NCBI RefSeq assembly: GCF_033898505.1
Contig: NZ_JAXAFK010000004.1
Location: 228,648-292,647 of the forward strand
Source of the DNA: Pectobacterium carotovorum
GTDB lineage: Bacteria > Pseudomonadota > Gammaproteobacteria > Enterobacterales > Enterobacteriaceae
DNA: 64,000 nucleotides
Direction: 5' to 3'
Position 1 is the first letter of the stretch. Every line of letters starts with the position of its first letter. The notes under the pieces were generated by a model, which was not told the origin of the DNA, searched no databases, and saw nothing but the letters and a program-made list of their open reading frames with translations. The translations under genes were made by a program, and so were the position numbers. Below, piece after piece: positions 52,408 to 61,772 of this stretch.

Positions 52408-52743
52408 AATTAATCCGTTAGTCCCATGATGTGATGTACTGAAATCGTTTATTTCTTCACCCGATTGCTTCGCTGAAAACGGTCTATCAGAAAAACCCTG
52501 CTTTCAGAAAGACAATAGTAATAATAAACGGCAGATCACAGATTTTTATTAGAATACTTTTACGGATTATTACACCCTAACGGGGTGAGTAAGCAATAAA
52601 CCACTTTTTACAGGATGTTTCGTGTACAGGTGACCGCACAATAAAAATGGGTTTTTATCCTGATTTGTGCATACTGTGCGCTCTTGGACGGGTTGCTGTG
52701 AACGATGTGCTTCGCGGACTGATTAATAACAGAAGATAGGTTT
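52408..52743. promoter_or_regulatory. ravA/kup divergent region with a structured kup leader
   Basis: 336 bp without genes. Near kup there is an imperfect stem-loop at 52636-52670: inner stem ATAAAAA-TGGG-TTTTTAT and outer stem GCACA / TGTGC with a one-sided bulge. A short hairpin CACCC-TAACG-GGGTG lies near 52572-52587. Promoters for both genes must lie here but were not resolved. Confidence 0.5.
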
Positions 52744-54612
52744 ATGAGCTCAGAACATAAACGTTCGCTTCCGGCTGTCACGCTGGCGGCCATCGGGGTG
52801 GTTTATGGAGATATAGGAACCAGCCCTCTTTATACGTTAAGGGAATGTTTATCAGGGCAGTTTGGCTTTGGGGTCGAACCTGATTCGGTCTTTGGCTTTC
52901 TTTCACTGATCTTTTGGCTGTTGGTTCTCGTTGTTTCTCTGAAATACCTGACCTATGTGATGCGTGCTGATAACGCAGGCGAAGGTGGGATTCTCACATT
53001 AATGTCGTTAGCCGGGCGCAATACCTCCGATCGCATGACGTCCGTGCTGGTGATCATGGGCTTGATTGGCGGCAGCTTCTTCTATGGGGAAGTGGTCATC
53101 ACGCCAGCCATCTCGGTGATGTCAGCGATGGAAGGGCTGGAAATCGCTGCGCCGTCGATGGACAGCTATATCGTCCCGCTCTCGATTGTCGTTCTGACAT
53201 TACTCTTTATCATTCAAAAACACGGTACGGGTAGCGTCGGCAAGCTGTTTGCGCCCGTGATGCTGATTTGGTTTTTGACGCTCGGTGTGCTGGGCGCGCG
53301 CAGCGTGATCGCTAACCCCGAAGTCTTGCAGGCGTTGAACCCGATGTACGCCGTGCGCTTCTTTGTCGAATATAAAGCTGTGTCGTTCTTCGCGCTGGGA
53401 GCCGTGGTGCTGGCGATTACCGGCGTTGAAGCGCTGTATGCCGATATGGGGCACTTCGGTAAATTCCCGATTCGTCTTGCCTGGTTTACGGTGGTGCTGC
53501 CGTCGCTGGTATTAAATTACTTCGGGCAGGGCGCGCTGCTGTTGAAGAACCCGGAAGCGATCAAGAATCCCTTCTTCCTGCTGGCGCCAGATTGGGCGCT
53601 GATTCCACTGATGATCTTGGCTACGTTGGCGACAATCATTGCTTCACAGGCGGTGATTTCCGGCGTTTTCTCTCTGACTCGTCAGGCAGTGCGGCTGGGC
53701 TATTTGCCGCCGATGCGTATCGTACACACGTCAGATATGGAATCCGGTCAGATTTACATCCCTGCCATTAACTGGATGCTGTATATCGCCGTCGTCATCG
53801 TGATTGTCAGCTTTGAGCATTCGAGCAATCTGGCTGCGGCTTACGGGATTGCGGTAACGGGCACCATGGTGATTACCAGCATTCTGTTCTGTACGGTGGC
53901 AGTGAAGAACTGGCTCTGGAATCGCTATCTGGCGTGGGCGCTGCTGGCGGGGTTACTGGTTATCGATGTACCGATGTTTTTGGCGAACGTGGTCAAGATT
54001 CTGTCCGGCGGCTGGCTGCCGCTGGCGTTGGGTATGGTGATGTTTATTATCATGACGACGTGGAAAAGCGAGCGCTTCAGGCTGCTGCGTCGGCTGCATG
54101 AGCATGGTAACTCGCTGGATGCCATGATTGCGTCGCTGGAGAAATCACCGCCGACGCGTGTACCGGGAACCGCTGTCTATTTCTCGCGTGCGACTCGCGT
54201 GATCCCATTCGCGCTGCTGCATAACCTGAAGCACAATAAGATCCTGCATGAGCGCGTGGTGCTGTTAACCATGCGAACGGAGGATGCTCCCTATGTGCTG
54301 AACGCCCGCCGCGTAACGGTTGAACAGCTTTCACCGACGTTCTGGCGAGTGATTGCCAACTACGGCTGGCGTGAAACGCCGGATGTGGAAGAGGTCTTTC
54401 AGCGCTGCTGGCAGGACGGGTTAACCTGCCAAATGATGGAAACGTCTTTCTTTATGTCCAATGAATCGCTGATTATCGGTGAGCGTCCGTGGTATCTGCG
54501 CTTGCGCGGTAAGCTATTCATGATGCTCAGCCGCAATGCGCTGCGAGCGGCGGATCAGTTTGAAATACCGCCAAACAGGCTGATTGAGCTGGGGATACAG
54601 GTCGAGATTTAA
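52744..54612 (+). CDS. kup: Low-affinity potassium transporter Kup
   Basis: 622 residues, the E. coli length. About 12 membrane helices in the first 440 residues, beginning [23 protein letters not shown], which carries the conserved D and TSPLY, followed by a soluble C-terminal domain (about 440-622). Imports K+ with protons at low pH. The ATG lies 5 bp after an AGATAGG site. A hairpin repeat copy follows in the gap to qseC. Confidence 0.97.
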   Translation: MSSEHKRSLPAVTLAAIGVVYGDIGTSPLYTLRECLSGQFGFGVEPDSVFGFLSLIFWLLVLVVSLKYLTYVMRADNAGEGGILTLMSLAGRNTSDRMTSVLVIMGLIGGSFFYGEVVITPAISVMSAMEGLEIAAPSMDSYIVPLSIVVLTLLFIIQKHGTGSVGKLFAPVMLIWFLTLGVLGARSVIANPEVLQALNPMYAVRFFVEYKAVSFFALGAVVLAITGVEALYADMGHFGKFPIRLAWFTVVLPSLVLNYFGQGALLLKNPEAIKNPFFLLAPDWALIPLMILATLATIIASQAVISGVFSLTRQAVRLGYLPPMRIVHTSDMESGQIYIPAINWMLYIAVVIVIVSFEHSSNLAAAYGIAVTGTMVITSILFCTVAVKNWLWNRYLAWALLAGLLVIDVPMFLANVVKILSGGWLPLALGMVMFIIMTTWKSERFRLLRRLHEHGNSLDAMIASLEKSPPTRVPGTAVYFSRATRVIPFALLHNLKHNKILHERVVLLTMRTEDAPYVLNARRVTVEQLSPTFWRVIANYGWRETPDVEEVFQRCWQDGLTCQMMETSFFMSNESLIIGERPWYLRLRGKLFMMLSRNALRAADQFEIPPNRLIELGIQVEI

Positions 54613-54670
54613 GTGAACCCTCTATACTCGCTATCGTTAACAAGCAGGCAGCGACTCACTGTTTGTTATT

Positions 54671-54732
54671 AGGGAAACACGGGGATGAGGTTCCCGCAGA
54701 GACACCTCGCCTCGTGGTCGACCGTGTATCTC
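54671..54732 (-). repeat. Dispersed hairpin repeat, copy 4 (inverted, diverged)
   Basis: Read on the minus strand, it matches the core of the copies near 17.5, 18.3 and 22.1 kb (GAGATACACGG, GCGAGGTGTC, GCGGGAACCTCAT, CGTGTTTCCC), with more mismatches in the stems. It lies between the convergent kup and qseC stops. Confidence 0.8.
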
Positions 54733-54763
54733 GATCTTACCCCAACGTAACGCTCTATAGCTT

Positions 54764-56113
54764 TTACCAATTAACCGACACGATCAGCCCGCCTTGGGGC
54801 TGGTTGGTAAACGTAACCCGCATGTGGTGCAGCTTGGCAATATTGTTGACGATGGAAATTCCCAGACCGCTGCCAGATTTTTCTTGCCCCGGTGGGCGAT
54901 AAAAGCGCTCTCCGATTCTTACTAGCGCTTCCTCGCTGATGCCCGGTCCGTTATCGGCCACCTTAAAGCCGTGTTCCGTCAGCGTCAGATTTACCGTCCC
55001 CCCCTCATGGCTGTAGCGAATGGCGTTATCCAACAGATTGCGCACCAGCAGAGTCAGCAGCAGCGGATGTCCCTGCCGGATAAACGGGGTGTCCGGTAAA
55101 TCCAGCGTGAGTTCGATACCCGCGGTTTGCGCCGTGTGGTAATGCGCGATCGCGGCCTGTTGCAGTAGTTCATTGAGTTGGACGGGCTGCATCCCTTCGG
55201 GGGACGATTCGGCATCCAGTCGCGACAGCGTCAGGAGCTGATCCACCAGCCGGGTGGCCCGATCGATGCCTTTGTCCAGATTGATCAAGGCATGGCGGCG
55301 CATGGCTTCATCGTCATGCGCCAACTGCGCGACTTCGGTTTGAACTTTCAGCGCTGCCAGCGGGCTACGCAATTCGTGAGCGGCATCGGAGGTAAAACGG
55401 CGTTCTCGAACCAGCATGTCGCTGATACGAGAAAACAGGTGGTTCAATGCGTTGACCAACGGGCGAACTTCTTGTGGGATGTGCTGCGTCGCTAGCGGTG
55501 TGCTTTCGTCGGGGGAACGTTGCTGAAGCTCGGCGGTTATACGTTTTAGCGGTGAGAGTTCACGCGTGACCAGCCAGAACAGCAGCGCCAGCATGATCGG
55601 CAGGGCGAATAGCCAGGGCAGCAGGTTGGTTTTTACAATATCCAGCGTCATGTCCTGACGGTATTCCCATTCCTGCCCGACAGCGATCGCATAGCGATTA
55701 TCCGCCGTGGTTAGCCAGACGATGCGCCAGGCATCGTCGTCGTCCCGTAATTTGCCGTCGGTGAAGCCGTTGCGCGTATAGTCAAAAATGAAATCTTTGC
55801 CGTTCTCGCCATCGTTCAGCACCATTTTCCCGTCTCGGGTAAAAATAGCGAAGGCCAGCGCATCATCGTCCTGCTTGCCGCGGTTCTTATGTACCAGACT
55901 CTTGGTTTTGGGCAGAGATACCGGCTGGATTCGCAACTCATCAGGATTCATGGTGGCCAGACGTTTGGCGAACAGCATTTGCTGGGTATCAAATAGCTCA
56001 TTGATGTTATGGCGTGTTTGATACCACGAAAGCAGGCTGGCTACGCCCCAGCAAATCAGTGTCAGCAGTGTAAAACCGGTAATCAGGCGTAAGCGCAGGC
56101 TGAGTCGGTTCAT
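54764..56113 (-). CDS. qseC: Sensor histidine kinase QseC
   Basis: 449 residues, the E. coli length. Two membrane helices (about 9-29 and 160-180) around a periplasmic sensor domain with [14 protein letters not shown], then HAMP region, H-box [20 protein letters not shown]-box [15 protein letters not shown]1 DNGPGIS and G2 GSGLGISIV. Phosphorylates QseB. Its start overlaps the qseB stop by 4 nt. This system sits between kup and rbs here, whereas E. coli has it elsewhere next to ygiW. Confidence 0.94.
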   Translation of the reverse strand: MNRLSLRLRLITGFTLLTLICWGVASLLSWYQTRHNINELFDTQQMLFAKRLATMNPDELRIQPVSLPKTKSLVHKNRGKQDDDALAFAIFTRDGKMVLNDGENGKDFIFDYTRNGFTDGKLRDDDDAWRIVWLTTADNRYAIAVGQEWEYRQDMTLDIVKTNLLPWLFALPIMLALLFWLVTRELSPLKRITAELQQRSPDESTPLATQHIPQEVRPLVNALNHLFSRISDMLVRERRFTSDAAHELRSPLAALKVQTEVAQLAHDDEAMRRHALINLDKGIDRATRLVDQLLTLSRLDAESSPEGMQPVQLNELLQQAAIAHYHTAQTAGIELTLDLPDTPFIRQGHPLLLTLLVRNLLDNAIRYSHEGGTVNLTLTEHGFKVADNGPGISEEALVRIGERFYRPPGQEKSGSGLGISIVNNIAKLHHMRVTFTNQPQGGLIVSVNW

Positions 56114-56772
56114 GGCGCGTCCCCCAGAATATAGCCAACGCCATGCACGGTACGGATAAACCCGCTGCCCAGCTTTTTGCGCAGGTGGTGGATGTGCACT
56201 TCTACGGCATTGCTGGAGACGTCATCGTCCCACCCGTAGAGCTTTTCTTCCAACTGCGCGCGCGTGAGCACGCGGTTCGGGTTGAGCAAAAACAGTTCCA
56301 GTAGCGCCAGTTCGCGAGATTTTAGTATCAGCGGTTCATTGTTAAGCGTGACGCTCCGCGAACCCGGATCTAGGGAAACAGCGCCGTGTGTTAATGCCGA
56401 CTGCAGTTGACCGTGACGGCGGCGAATCAGCGCCTGCAGGCGAGCAGCAACTTCCGTCAGCGCAAAGGGCTTACATAAATAATCATCGGCACCTTGTTGC
56501 AGCCCTTCCACACGCTGTTCCAGCGCATCGCGTGCGGTCAGAATCAGCACTGGTTCGTCATGCCCAGCCTGACGCCACTGCCGCAGGATATCCATCCCGT
56601 CCATACCCGGCAGGCTGAGATCGAGCACAACCGCATCATAGGGTGCAGCCTTCAAGGCAGCGGCACCCGCTTTACCTTCCGTAAACCAGTCAATATTAAA
56701 GCCCAGTTTGTTAAGCCCTGCTTTCAGGCCGTCGCCAATCAGGCGATCGTCTTCGATTAACAATATTCTCAT
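56110..56772 (-). CDS. qseB: Response regulator QseB (OmpR family)
   Basis: 220 residues. Receiver domain with acidic D8/D9, phospho-acceptor D51 ([12 protein letters not shown]), T79 and K101-type residues ([14 protein letters not shown]), and a winged-helix DNA-binding domain (about 125-218: [37 protein letters not shown]). Gene order qseB-qseC with overlapping codons. Divergent from ygiW, whose upstream region carries a matching direct-repeat site. Confidence 0.94.
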   Translation of the reverse strand: MRILLIEDDRLIGDGLKAGLNKLGFNIDWFTEGKAGAAALKAAPYDAVVLDLSLPGMDGMDILRQWRQAGHDEPVLILTARDALEQRVEGLQQGADDYLCKPFALTEVAARLQALIRRRHGQLQSALTHGAVSLDPGSRSVTLNNEPLILKSRELALLELFLLNPNRVLTRAQLEEKLYGWDDDVSSNAVEVHIHHLRKKLGSGFIRTVHGVGYILGDAP

Positions 56773-56915
56773 GGCTGCCTCGCAGGAAATGTGTCGCTGT
56801 CGCGTTTGCGCCTTTTCCGGTTTTATACGAAATCGGGGGGCGACGTGTACAGGACAAATCGCTGAAATCGGGCGATTTAGGCAATATAAAAAAATAAAAA
56901 TGCAGACGCTGATTC

Positions 56916-56932
56916 CTTAAGATTCTGTTAAG
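56916..56932 (+). promoter_or_regulatory. QseB/PmrA-like direct repeat (CTTAAG-N5-GTTAAG)
   Basis: Two TTAAG half-sites 11 bp apart, one helical turn, in the qseB-ygiW gap. The pattern fits OmpR-family tandem binding and the known YTTAAK-N5-YTTAAK type. Likely controls both ygiW and qseBC. Confidence 0.65.
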
Positions 56933-57014
56933 AACGGTTTGTTTTAATTCTTCCCGAAGACCGATTACTCCCGCAGGTTGACTGCGAAACGACAGACAAT
57001 AAGGAAGGTAAAAT

Positions 57015-57410
57015 ATGAAAAAAGCAGCTGCGTTACTCGCCATTACCGCTCTGGTTTCTGCACCGGTATTTGCTGCGCAAAGCGGCGGTGGTTTCGTCAA
57101 CCCTGAAACGCCGGCGGTTGGCACCCATAAAGGGGGATTTATCGATCCGCAGGGTTCCCTCACGACGGTAGATAAGGCTAAAGATCTGCCTGACGACAGT
57201 TGGGTTACGCTGAGCGGCAATATTGAAAAACGGATCGGTGATGAGAACTATTTGTTCCGCGATTCGACGGGCACGATGGAAGTCGAGATCGATCACAAGC
57301 GCTGGAATGGCCAGATGGTTTCGCCCACCGATAAAGTGGAAATCCAGGGTGAACTGGATAAAGACTTCAACTCCGTCGAACTGGATGTGAAGCAGATTCG
57401 TAAACTCTAA
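57015..57410 (+). CDS. ygiW: YgiW/YdeI family periplasmic stress-tolerance protein (BOF domain)
   Basis: 131 residues. Signal peptide of about 20 (cleaved after VFA) and a bacterial OB-fold (BOF) domain: AKDLPDDSWVTLSGNIEKRIGDENYLFRDSTGTMEVEIDHKRWNG and a C-terminal ELDVKQIRKL. Relatives bind positively charged or small ligands and protect against peroxide and acid. AAGGAAGG ribosome site. Divergent from qseBC, as in E. coli, where QseB controls it. Confidence 0.93.
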   Translation: MKKAAALLAITALVSAPVFAAQSGGGFVNPETPAVGTHKGGFIDPQGSLTTVDKAKDLPDDSWVTLSGNIEKRIGDENYLFRDSTGTMEVEIDHKRWNGQMVSPTDKVEIQGELDKDFNSVELDVKQIRKL

Positions 57411-57434
57411 ATCGTTATCCTCAATTCCCTATTG

Positions 57435-57456
57435 GCGGGCTTTGGCCCGCTATTTA
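57435..57456 (+). terminator. Short terminator after ygiW
   Basis: GCGGGC-TTTG-GCCCGC followed by TATTTA, 25 bp past the ygiW stop. The stem is good and the T-run weak. Confidence 0.55.
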
Positions 57457-57465
57457 TCAATCTCC

Positions 57466-57739
57466 TATACCCGTCATTCTTCAAGTTGCATGTGCGTTGG
57501 CTTCATTCAAATACTCGGCCCGTCGTGGGCCTCGCCCTGAAGGGCCGCTGCAAGCAGAGTTCAAATCTGCTCCCGGCAGATTTGTCACCCGAATCACTGA
57601 CTTGAGTAAGCTCATCGGGATGAAATGAGAGACATCCTGTCTCTCACCGAAGGCCAGCTGCTGGCTGGTCAAATTCGTTCCCGACGAATTTGTCCCTTAC
57701 TCGCCGCCTGCCTGAAACTCGAATTATTTAGGGTCTATA
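57466..57739. repeat. 274-bp intergenic repeat element with terminal inverted repeats
   Basis: Starts TATACCC...CTTCAAGTTGCA and ends ...TTATTTAGGGTCTATA; the two ends are partly inverted copies, as in MITE-like elements seen in intergenic regions of Yersinia, Serratia and Pectobacterium. Inside are several hairpins: CAAATCTGC-TCCCG-GCAGATTTG (57562-57584), GAGAGACA-TCC-TGTCTCTC (57627-57645), and CAAATTCGT-TCCCG-ACGAATTTG (57670-57692). The 63-codon frame inside it is not a gene. Confidence 0.75.
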
Positions 57740-57769
57740 ATGACCTCTCGTTCTCTTTATTTTTTTGTT

Positions 57770-57785
57770 AGCGAAACGTTTCGAT
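57770..57785. promoter_or_regulatory. RbsR operator, distal (AGCGAAACGTTTCGAT)
   Basis: LacI-family palindrome with a central CG, one mismatch from perfect symmetry. It lies 107 bp before rbsD and 77 bp from the second operator, centre to centre. Confidence 0.75.
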
Positions 57786-57795
57786 AGCGATCACA
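57780..57795 (+). promoter_or_regulatory. Possible CRP site before rbsD
   Basis: TTCGA-TAGCGA-TCACA has one perfect TCACA half-site and a weak left half, overlapping the distal operator. cAMP-CRP control of rbs is known in E. coli; here it is a suggestion. Confidence 0.45.
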
Positions 57796-57846
57796 TTTTT
57801 TTTATCTCTTCGTTGCCTTTCTCTCTTCTTTTTCTAGAATGTTATT

Positions 57847-57862
57847 AGCGAAACGTTTCGCT
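57847..57862. promoter_or_regulatory. RbsR operator, proximal (AGCGAAACGTTTCGCT)
   Basis: Perfect 16-bp palindrome ending 14 bp before the rbsD ATG, in the place of the known E. coli rbs operator and with the same core CGAAACGTTTCG. Confidence 0.85.
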
Positions 57863-57876
57863 GGTGGGGTGAGAAG

Positions 57877-58296
57877 ATGAAAAAAGCAGCATTATTGAAT
57901 TCAGATATTTCTTCCGTAATTTCTCGACTGGGACATACCGATAGCCTGGTTATTGGTGATGCGGGTTTGCCGATTCCTGAAACGACGACGCGTATCGATC
58001 TGGCGTTAACACATAACGTGCCGACGTTTTTGCAGGTGGTGAGTGTGGTCACCAGTGAAATGCAGGTCGAGGCCGCTATTCTGGCGGAAGAGATTATTGA
58101 AAAGAACCCCACAGTCCATGACGCATTACTCGATCAATTGAAGCAACTTGAACAACACCAGGGAAACTCAATTGCATTGCACTATGTTAGCCATGAAGAA
58201 TTTAAAACCCAAAGCGGCAAAAGCCGGGCCATCATTCGCAGCGGAGAGTGCTCTCCGTATGCCAATGTCATCCTGTGTGCTGGCGTAACGTTCTGA
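57877..58296 (+). CDS. rbsD: D-ribose pyranase RbsD
   Basis: 139 residues, the E. coli length. Conserved [34 protein letters not shown] with the catalytic histidine, [14 protein letters not shown], and the C-terminal [18 protein letters not shown]. Interconverts beta-pyranose and furanose forms of ribose so RbsK can use it. First gene of rbsDACBKR, behind two RbsR operators. GGTGGGGTGAG upstream is the ribosome site. Confidence 0.97.
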   Translation: MKKAALLNSDISSVISRLGHTDSLVIGDAGLPIPETTTRIDLALTHNVPTFLQVVSVVTSEMQVEAAILAEEIIEKNPTVHDALLDQLKQLEQHQGNSIALHYVSHEEFKTQSGKSRAIIRSGECSPYANVILCAGVTF

Positions 58297-58303
58297 GGCA
58301 TCC

Positions 58304-59809
58304 ATGCAACCTTTACTGCAACTGCAAGGCATCACGAAATCTTTTCCCGGCGTTAAGGCGCTGTCCGGTGCGGCGCTTAACGTCTATCCGGGAAAAGTGA
58401 TGGCGCTGGTGGGCGAGAACGGTGCGGGCAAATCCACCATGATGAAAGTCCTGACCGGGATCTACCGTAAAGATGCGGGTAGCATCCATTTTCTGGGGCA
58501 GGTGGTGGATTTCAACGGGCCGAAAGCGTCCCAGGAAGCAGGTATCGGTATCATCCATCAGGAGCTTAACCTGATCCCCCAGCTTACGATTGCCGAGAAT
58601 ATCTTTCTCGGGCGTGAATTTACCAACCGCTTTGGCCGTCTCGACTGGAATAAGATGTATGCGGAAGCCGACAAGCTGCTGAAGCGCCTTAATCTGCGCT
58701 ACGACAGCCGTCGTATGGTCGGGGATTTATCGATTGGCGATCAGCAAATGGTGGAAATTGCCAAGGTGCTGAGCTTTGAATCGAAAGTCATCATCATGGA
58801 TGAACCTACCGATGCCCTGACGGATACCGAAACCGCTTCGCTATTCAGCGTGATCAAAGAGCTGCAATCTCAGGGATGCGGCATTGTCTATATTTCCCAC
58901 CGTCTGAAAGAAATCTTTGAAATCTGCGATGACATTACTGTGTTCCGCGATGGTCAGTTTATCGGTGAGCGTCCGGTCAGTGACTTACAGGAAGATACGC
59001 TGATTGAAATGATGGTGGGCCGCAAGCTGGAAGATCAGTACCCGCGTTCAAGTAAAGTGCCGGGAGAGGTTCGCCTTAAGGTGCAAAACCTGTCCGGGCC
59101 GGGCGTCGACAGCGTTAGCTTTACGGTGCGGAAAGGTGAAATCCTGGGCGTTGCCGGGCTGATGGGCGCGGGTCGTACCGAGCTGATGAAGATTCTCTAC
59201 GGCGCACTGCCGCGGACTGGCGGTAATGTGACGCTGGATGGCCGCGACGTGGTAACCCGAAAACCGCAGGATGGTTTGGCGAACGGCATTGTTTACATCT
59301 CGGAAGACCGTAAGCGTGATGGTTTGGTGTTGGGCATGTCGGTAAAAGAAAACATGTCCTTAACGGCACTGCGCTATTTCAGCCATGCGGGCGGTCGTCT
59401 GAAACACGCTGAAGAGCAATTAACGGTTGCCGACTTTATTCGCCTGTTCAATGTTAAAACGCCTTCAATGGAGCAGCCTATCGGCCTGCTTTCCGGTGGT
59501 AATCAGCAGAAAGTGGCGATAGCTCGCGGCCTGATGACACGCCCGAATGTCCTGATCCTCGATGAACCGACGCGTGGCGTCGATGTCGGGGCGAAGAAAG
59601 AAATTTATCAGTTAATCAATCAATTCAAAGAAGAAGGGCTGAGTATCATCTTGGTGTCATCCGAAATGCCCGAAGTCTTGGGAATGAGCGATCGCATCAT
59701 TGTGATGCATGAAGGGCGCTTGAGCGGTGATTTCCCGATTGAGCAAGCAACCCAGGAAGTACTGATGGCTGCGGCCGTTGGTAAGCAATACGGCGCAAAG
59801 CAGGAGTAA
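58304..59809 (+). CDS. rbsA: Ribose ABC transporter ATPase RbsA
   Basis: 501 residues with two fused ABC domains. The first has an intact Walker [10 protein letters not shown] (37-45) and Walker [11 protein letters not shown]; the second has the family's changed Walker A ([10 protein letters not shown]) and a good signature LSGGNQQKV. This uneven pair is typical of RbsA/XylG/AraG. Seven bp after rbsD. Confidence 0.97.
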   Translation: MQPLLQLQGITKSFPGVKALSGAALNVYPGKVMALVGENGAGKSTMMKVLTGIYRKDAGSIHFLGQVVDFNGPKASQEAGIGIIHQELNLIPQLTIAENIFLGREFTNRFGRLDWNKMYAEADKLLKRLNLRYDSRRMVGDLSIGDQQMVEIAKVLSFESKVIIMDEPTDALTDTETASLFSVIKELQSQGCGIVYISHRLKEIFEICDDITVFRDGQFIGERPVSDLQEDTLIEMMVGRKLEDQYPRSSKVPGEVRLKVQNLSGPGVDSVSFTVRKGEILGVAGLMGAGRTELMKILYGALPRTGGNVTLDGRDVVTRKPQDGLANGIVYISEDRKRDGLVLGMSVKENMSLTALRYFSHAGGRLKHAEEQLTVADFIRLFNVKTPSMEQPIGLLSGGNQQKVAIARGLMTRPNVLILDEPTRGVDVGAKKEIYQLINQFKEEGLSIILVSSEMPEVLGMSDRIIVMHEGRLSGDFPIEQATQEVLMAAAVGKQYGAKQE

Positions 59810-59816
59810 GTCAGAC

Positions 59817-60785
59817 ATGAGTTCTCAACCTATCGCGGCAAAACGCTGGTTCAGCAAAGAGTGGTTATTGGAGCAGAAATCGCTGATCGCGCTCCTGATC
59901 CTTATTGCGATTGTTTCCGCTATGAGCCCTAACTTTTTCACCCTGAACAACCTGTTCAATATTCTTCAGCAGACGTCGGTGAACGCCATCATGGCCGTTG
60001 GTATGACGCTGGTGATTCTGACCTCGGGCATCGATTTATCAGTGGGTTCACTGCTGGCGTTGACGGGGGCCGTAGCAGCTTCCATCGTCGGGCTGGAAGT
60101 CAATGCGCTGGTGGCCGTATTTGGCGCGCTGGCGCTGGGGGCGCTGATTGGCGCGGGCACCGGCGTCATTGTCTCCAAAGGTAAAGTGCAGGCGTTTATC
60201 GCCACGCTGGTCATGATGCTGCTGCTGCGTGGCGTGACGATGGTCTATACCAACGGCAGCCCGATTAATACCGGCTTTTCTGACGTGGCGGATGCTTTTG
60301 GCTGGTTCGGTATCGGCCGTCCACTGGGGATTCCGACGCCAATCTGGATCATGGCTATCGTGTTCGCGGCGGCCTGGTACATGCTGCACCATACGCGTCT
60401 GGGGCGCTATATCTATGCGCTGGGAGGCAATGAGTCTGCGACCCGTTTGTCCGGCATCAGCGTTGATAAAATCAAGATTATTGTCTATTCCCTGTGTGGG
60501 CTGCTGTCTGCCCTGGCGGGAATTATCGAAGTCGCACGTTTGTCCTCTGCACAGCCTACGGCGGGGACAGGGTATGAACTGGATGCCATCGCGGCTGTGG
60601 TATTGGGCGGCACCAGTCTGGCTGGAGGAAAAGGGCGTATCGTTGGCACGCTGATCGGCGCTCTTATCCTTGGTTTCCTCAACAACGGGCTGAATTTATT
60701 AGGTGTTTCTTCTTACTACCAAATGATCGTTAAAGCAGTCGTCATTTTGCTGGCGGTTCTGGTAGATAACAAAAGCAGTAAATAA
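59817..60785 (+). CDS. rbsC: Ribose ABC transporter permease RbsC
   Basis: 322 residues from the ATG at 59817 (MSSQPIAAKRWF), 7 bp after rbsA; the longer frame from 59778 overlaps rbsA and is not conserved. About ten membrane helices with NIMAVGMTLVILTSGIDLSVGS-type and AIAAVVLGGTSLAGGKG blocks typical of carbohydrate permease 2 family. Forms the ribose channel. Confidence 0.97.
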   Translation: MSSQPIAAKRWFSKEWLLEQKSLIALLILIAIVSAMSPNFFTLNNLFNILQQTSVNAIMAVGMTLVILTSGIDLSVGSLLALTGAVAASIVGLEVNALVAVFGALALGALIGAGTGVIVSKGKVQAFIATLVMMLLLRGVTMVYTNGSPINTGFSDVADAFGWFGIGRPLGIPTPIWIMAIVFAAAWYMLHHTRLGRYIYALGGNESATRLSGISVDKIKIIVYSLCGLLSALAGIIEVARLSSAQPTAGTGYELDAIAAVVLGGTSLAGGKGRIVGTLIGALILGFLNNGLNLLGVSSYYQMIVKAVVILLAVLVDNKSSK

Positions 60786-60810
60786 CCTTCATTCACACAG
60801 GAATTGAGTT

Positions 60811-61698
60811 ATGAATATGAAAAAGCTGGCTACTCTGGTTTCCGCTGTTGCGCTGAGCGCGACTGTCAGTGCTAATGCCTTGGCCAAAGATACGGTTGCG
60901 CTGGTGGTTTCTACGCTGAATAACCCGTTCTTTGTTTCAATGAAAGAGGGTGCGCAGAAAGAGGCCGACAAACTGGGTTACGAGCTGATCGTGCTGGATT
61001 CCCAGAATAACCCAGCGAAAGAGCTGGCTAACGTTCAGGATTTGACGGTGCGTGGAACCAAAGTTCTGCTGATCAACCCGACCGATTCTGATGCGGTCGG
61101 TAATGCGATTAAAATGGCGAACCAGGCCAAGATCCCTGTTATTACGCTGGACCGCGTTGCCAGCAGTGGTGAAGTTGTGAGCCACGTTGCTTCTGATAAC
61201 GCCTTCGGTGGTAAAGTTGCCGGTGACTTCATTGCCAAGAAATTGGGTGAAGGCGCTAAAGTGATTCAGTTGGAAGGGATCGCCGGAACGTCTGCCGCAC
61301 GCGAGCGTGGTGCAGGCTTCATGAAATCTGCTGAGAAAAATAAATTCGTTATGCTGGCCAGCCAACCGGCCGACTTCGACCGTACTAAAGGGCTGAACGT
61401 GATGCAGAACCTGCTGACCGCGCACCCTGACGTTCAGGCTGTATTTGCTCAGAACGATGAAATGGCGCTGGGTGCACTGCGTGCACTGCAAACCGCAGGC
61501 AAAACAGATGTGCTGGTCGTCGGTTTTGACGGTACGCAGGATGGCGTGAAGGCCGTTGAATCAGGCAAGCTGGGGGCAACGGTTGCTCAGCGTCCCGATC
61601 AGATTGGTGTGATCGGTATCGAGACAGCGGCGAAAGTGCTGAAAGGCGAAAAAACGCAGGCCATCATTCCGGTTGACCTGAAGCTGGTAGCAAAATAA
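60811..61698 (+). CDS. rbsB: Ribose-binding periplasmic protein RbsB
   Basis: 295 residues. Signal peptide of about 25 (cleaved after NALA). Mature protein begins [24 protein letters not shown] and has [26 protein letters not shown] and [14 protein letters not shown], all matching E. coli RbsB, including sugar-contact residues N, F, R and D. Delivers ribose to RbsAC and to the Trg receptor. Gap of 25 bp after rbsC with a CAGGA site. Confidence 0.97.
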   Translation: MNMKKLATLVSAVALSATVSANALAKDTVALVVSTLNNPFFVSMKEGAQKEADKLGYELIVLDSQNNPAKELANVQDLTVRGTKVLLINPTDSDAVGNAIKMANQAKIPVITLDRVASSGEVVSHVASDNAFGGKVAGDFIAKKLGEGAKVIQLEGIAGTSAARERGAGFMKSAEKNKFVMLASQPADFDRTKGLNVMQNLLTAHPDVQAVFAQNDEMALGALRALQTAGKTDVLVVGFDGTQDGVKAVESGKLGATVAQRPDQIGVIGIETAAKVLKGEKTQAIIPVDLKLVAK

Positions 61699-61772
61699 TT
61701 AAAGAATAAAGCAGGGCTCGCGCCACCCGTTTGTGGTGGCGCATTATTAACGTAGTAGCGGGATTCGACATA

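Noticed and set aside
57481..57672. A 63-codon frame on the minus strand after ygiW
   Set aside because: It lies inside the hairpin-rich intergenic repeat and contains no recognisable domain.
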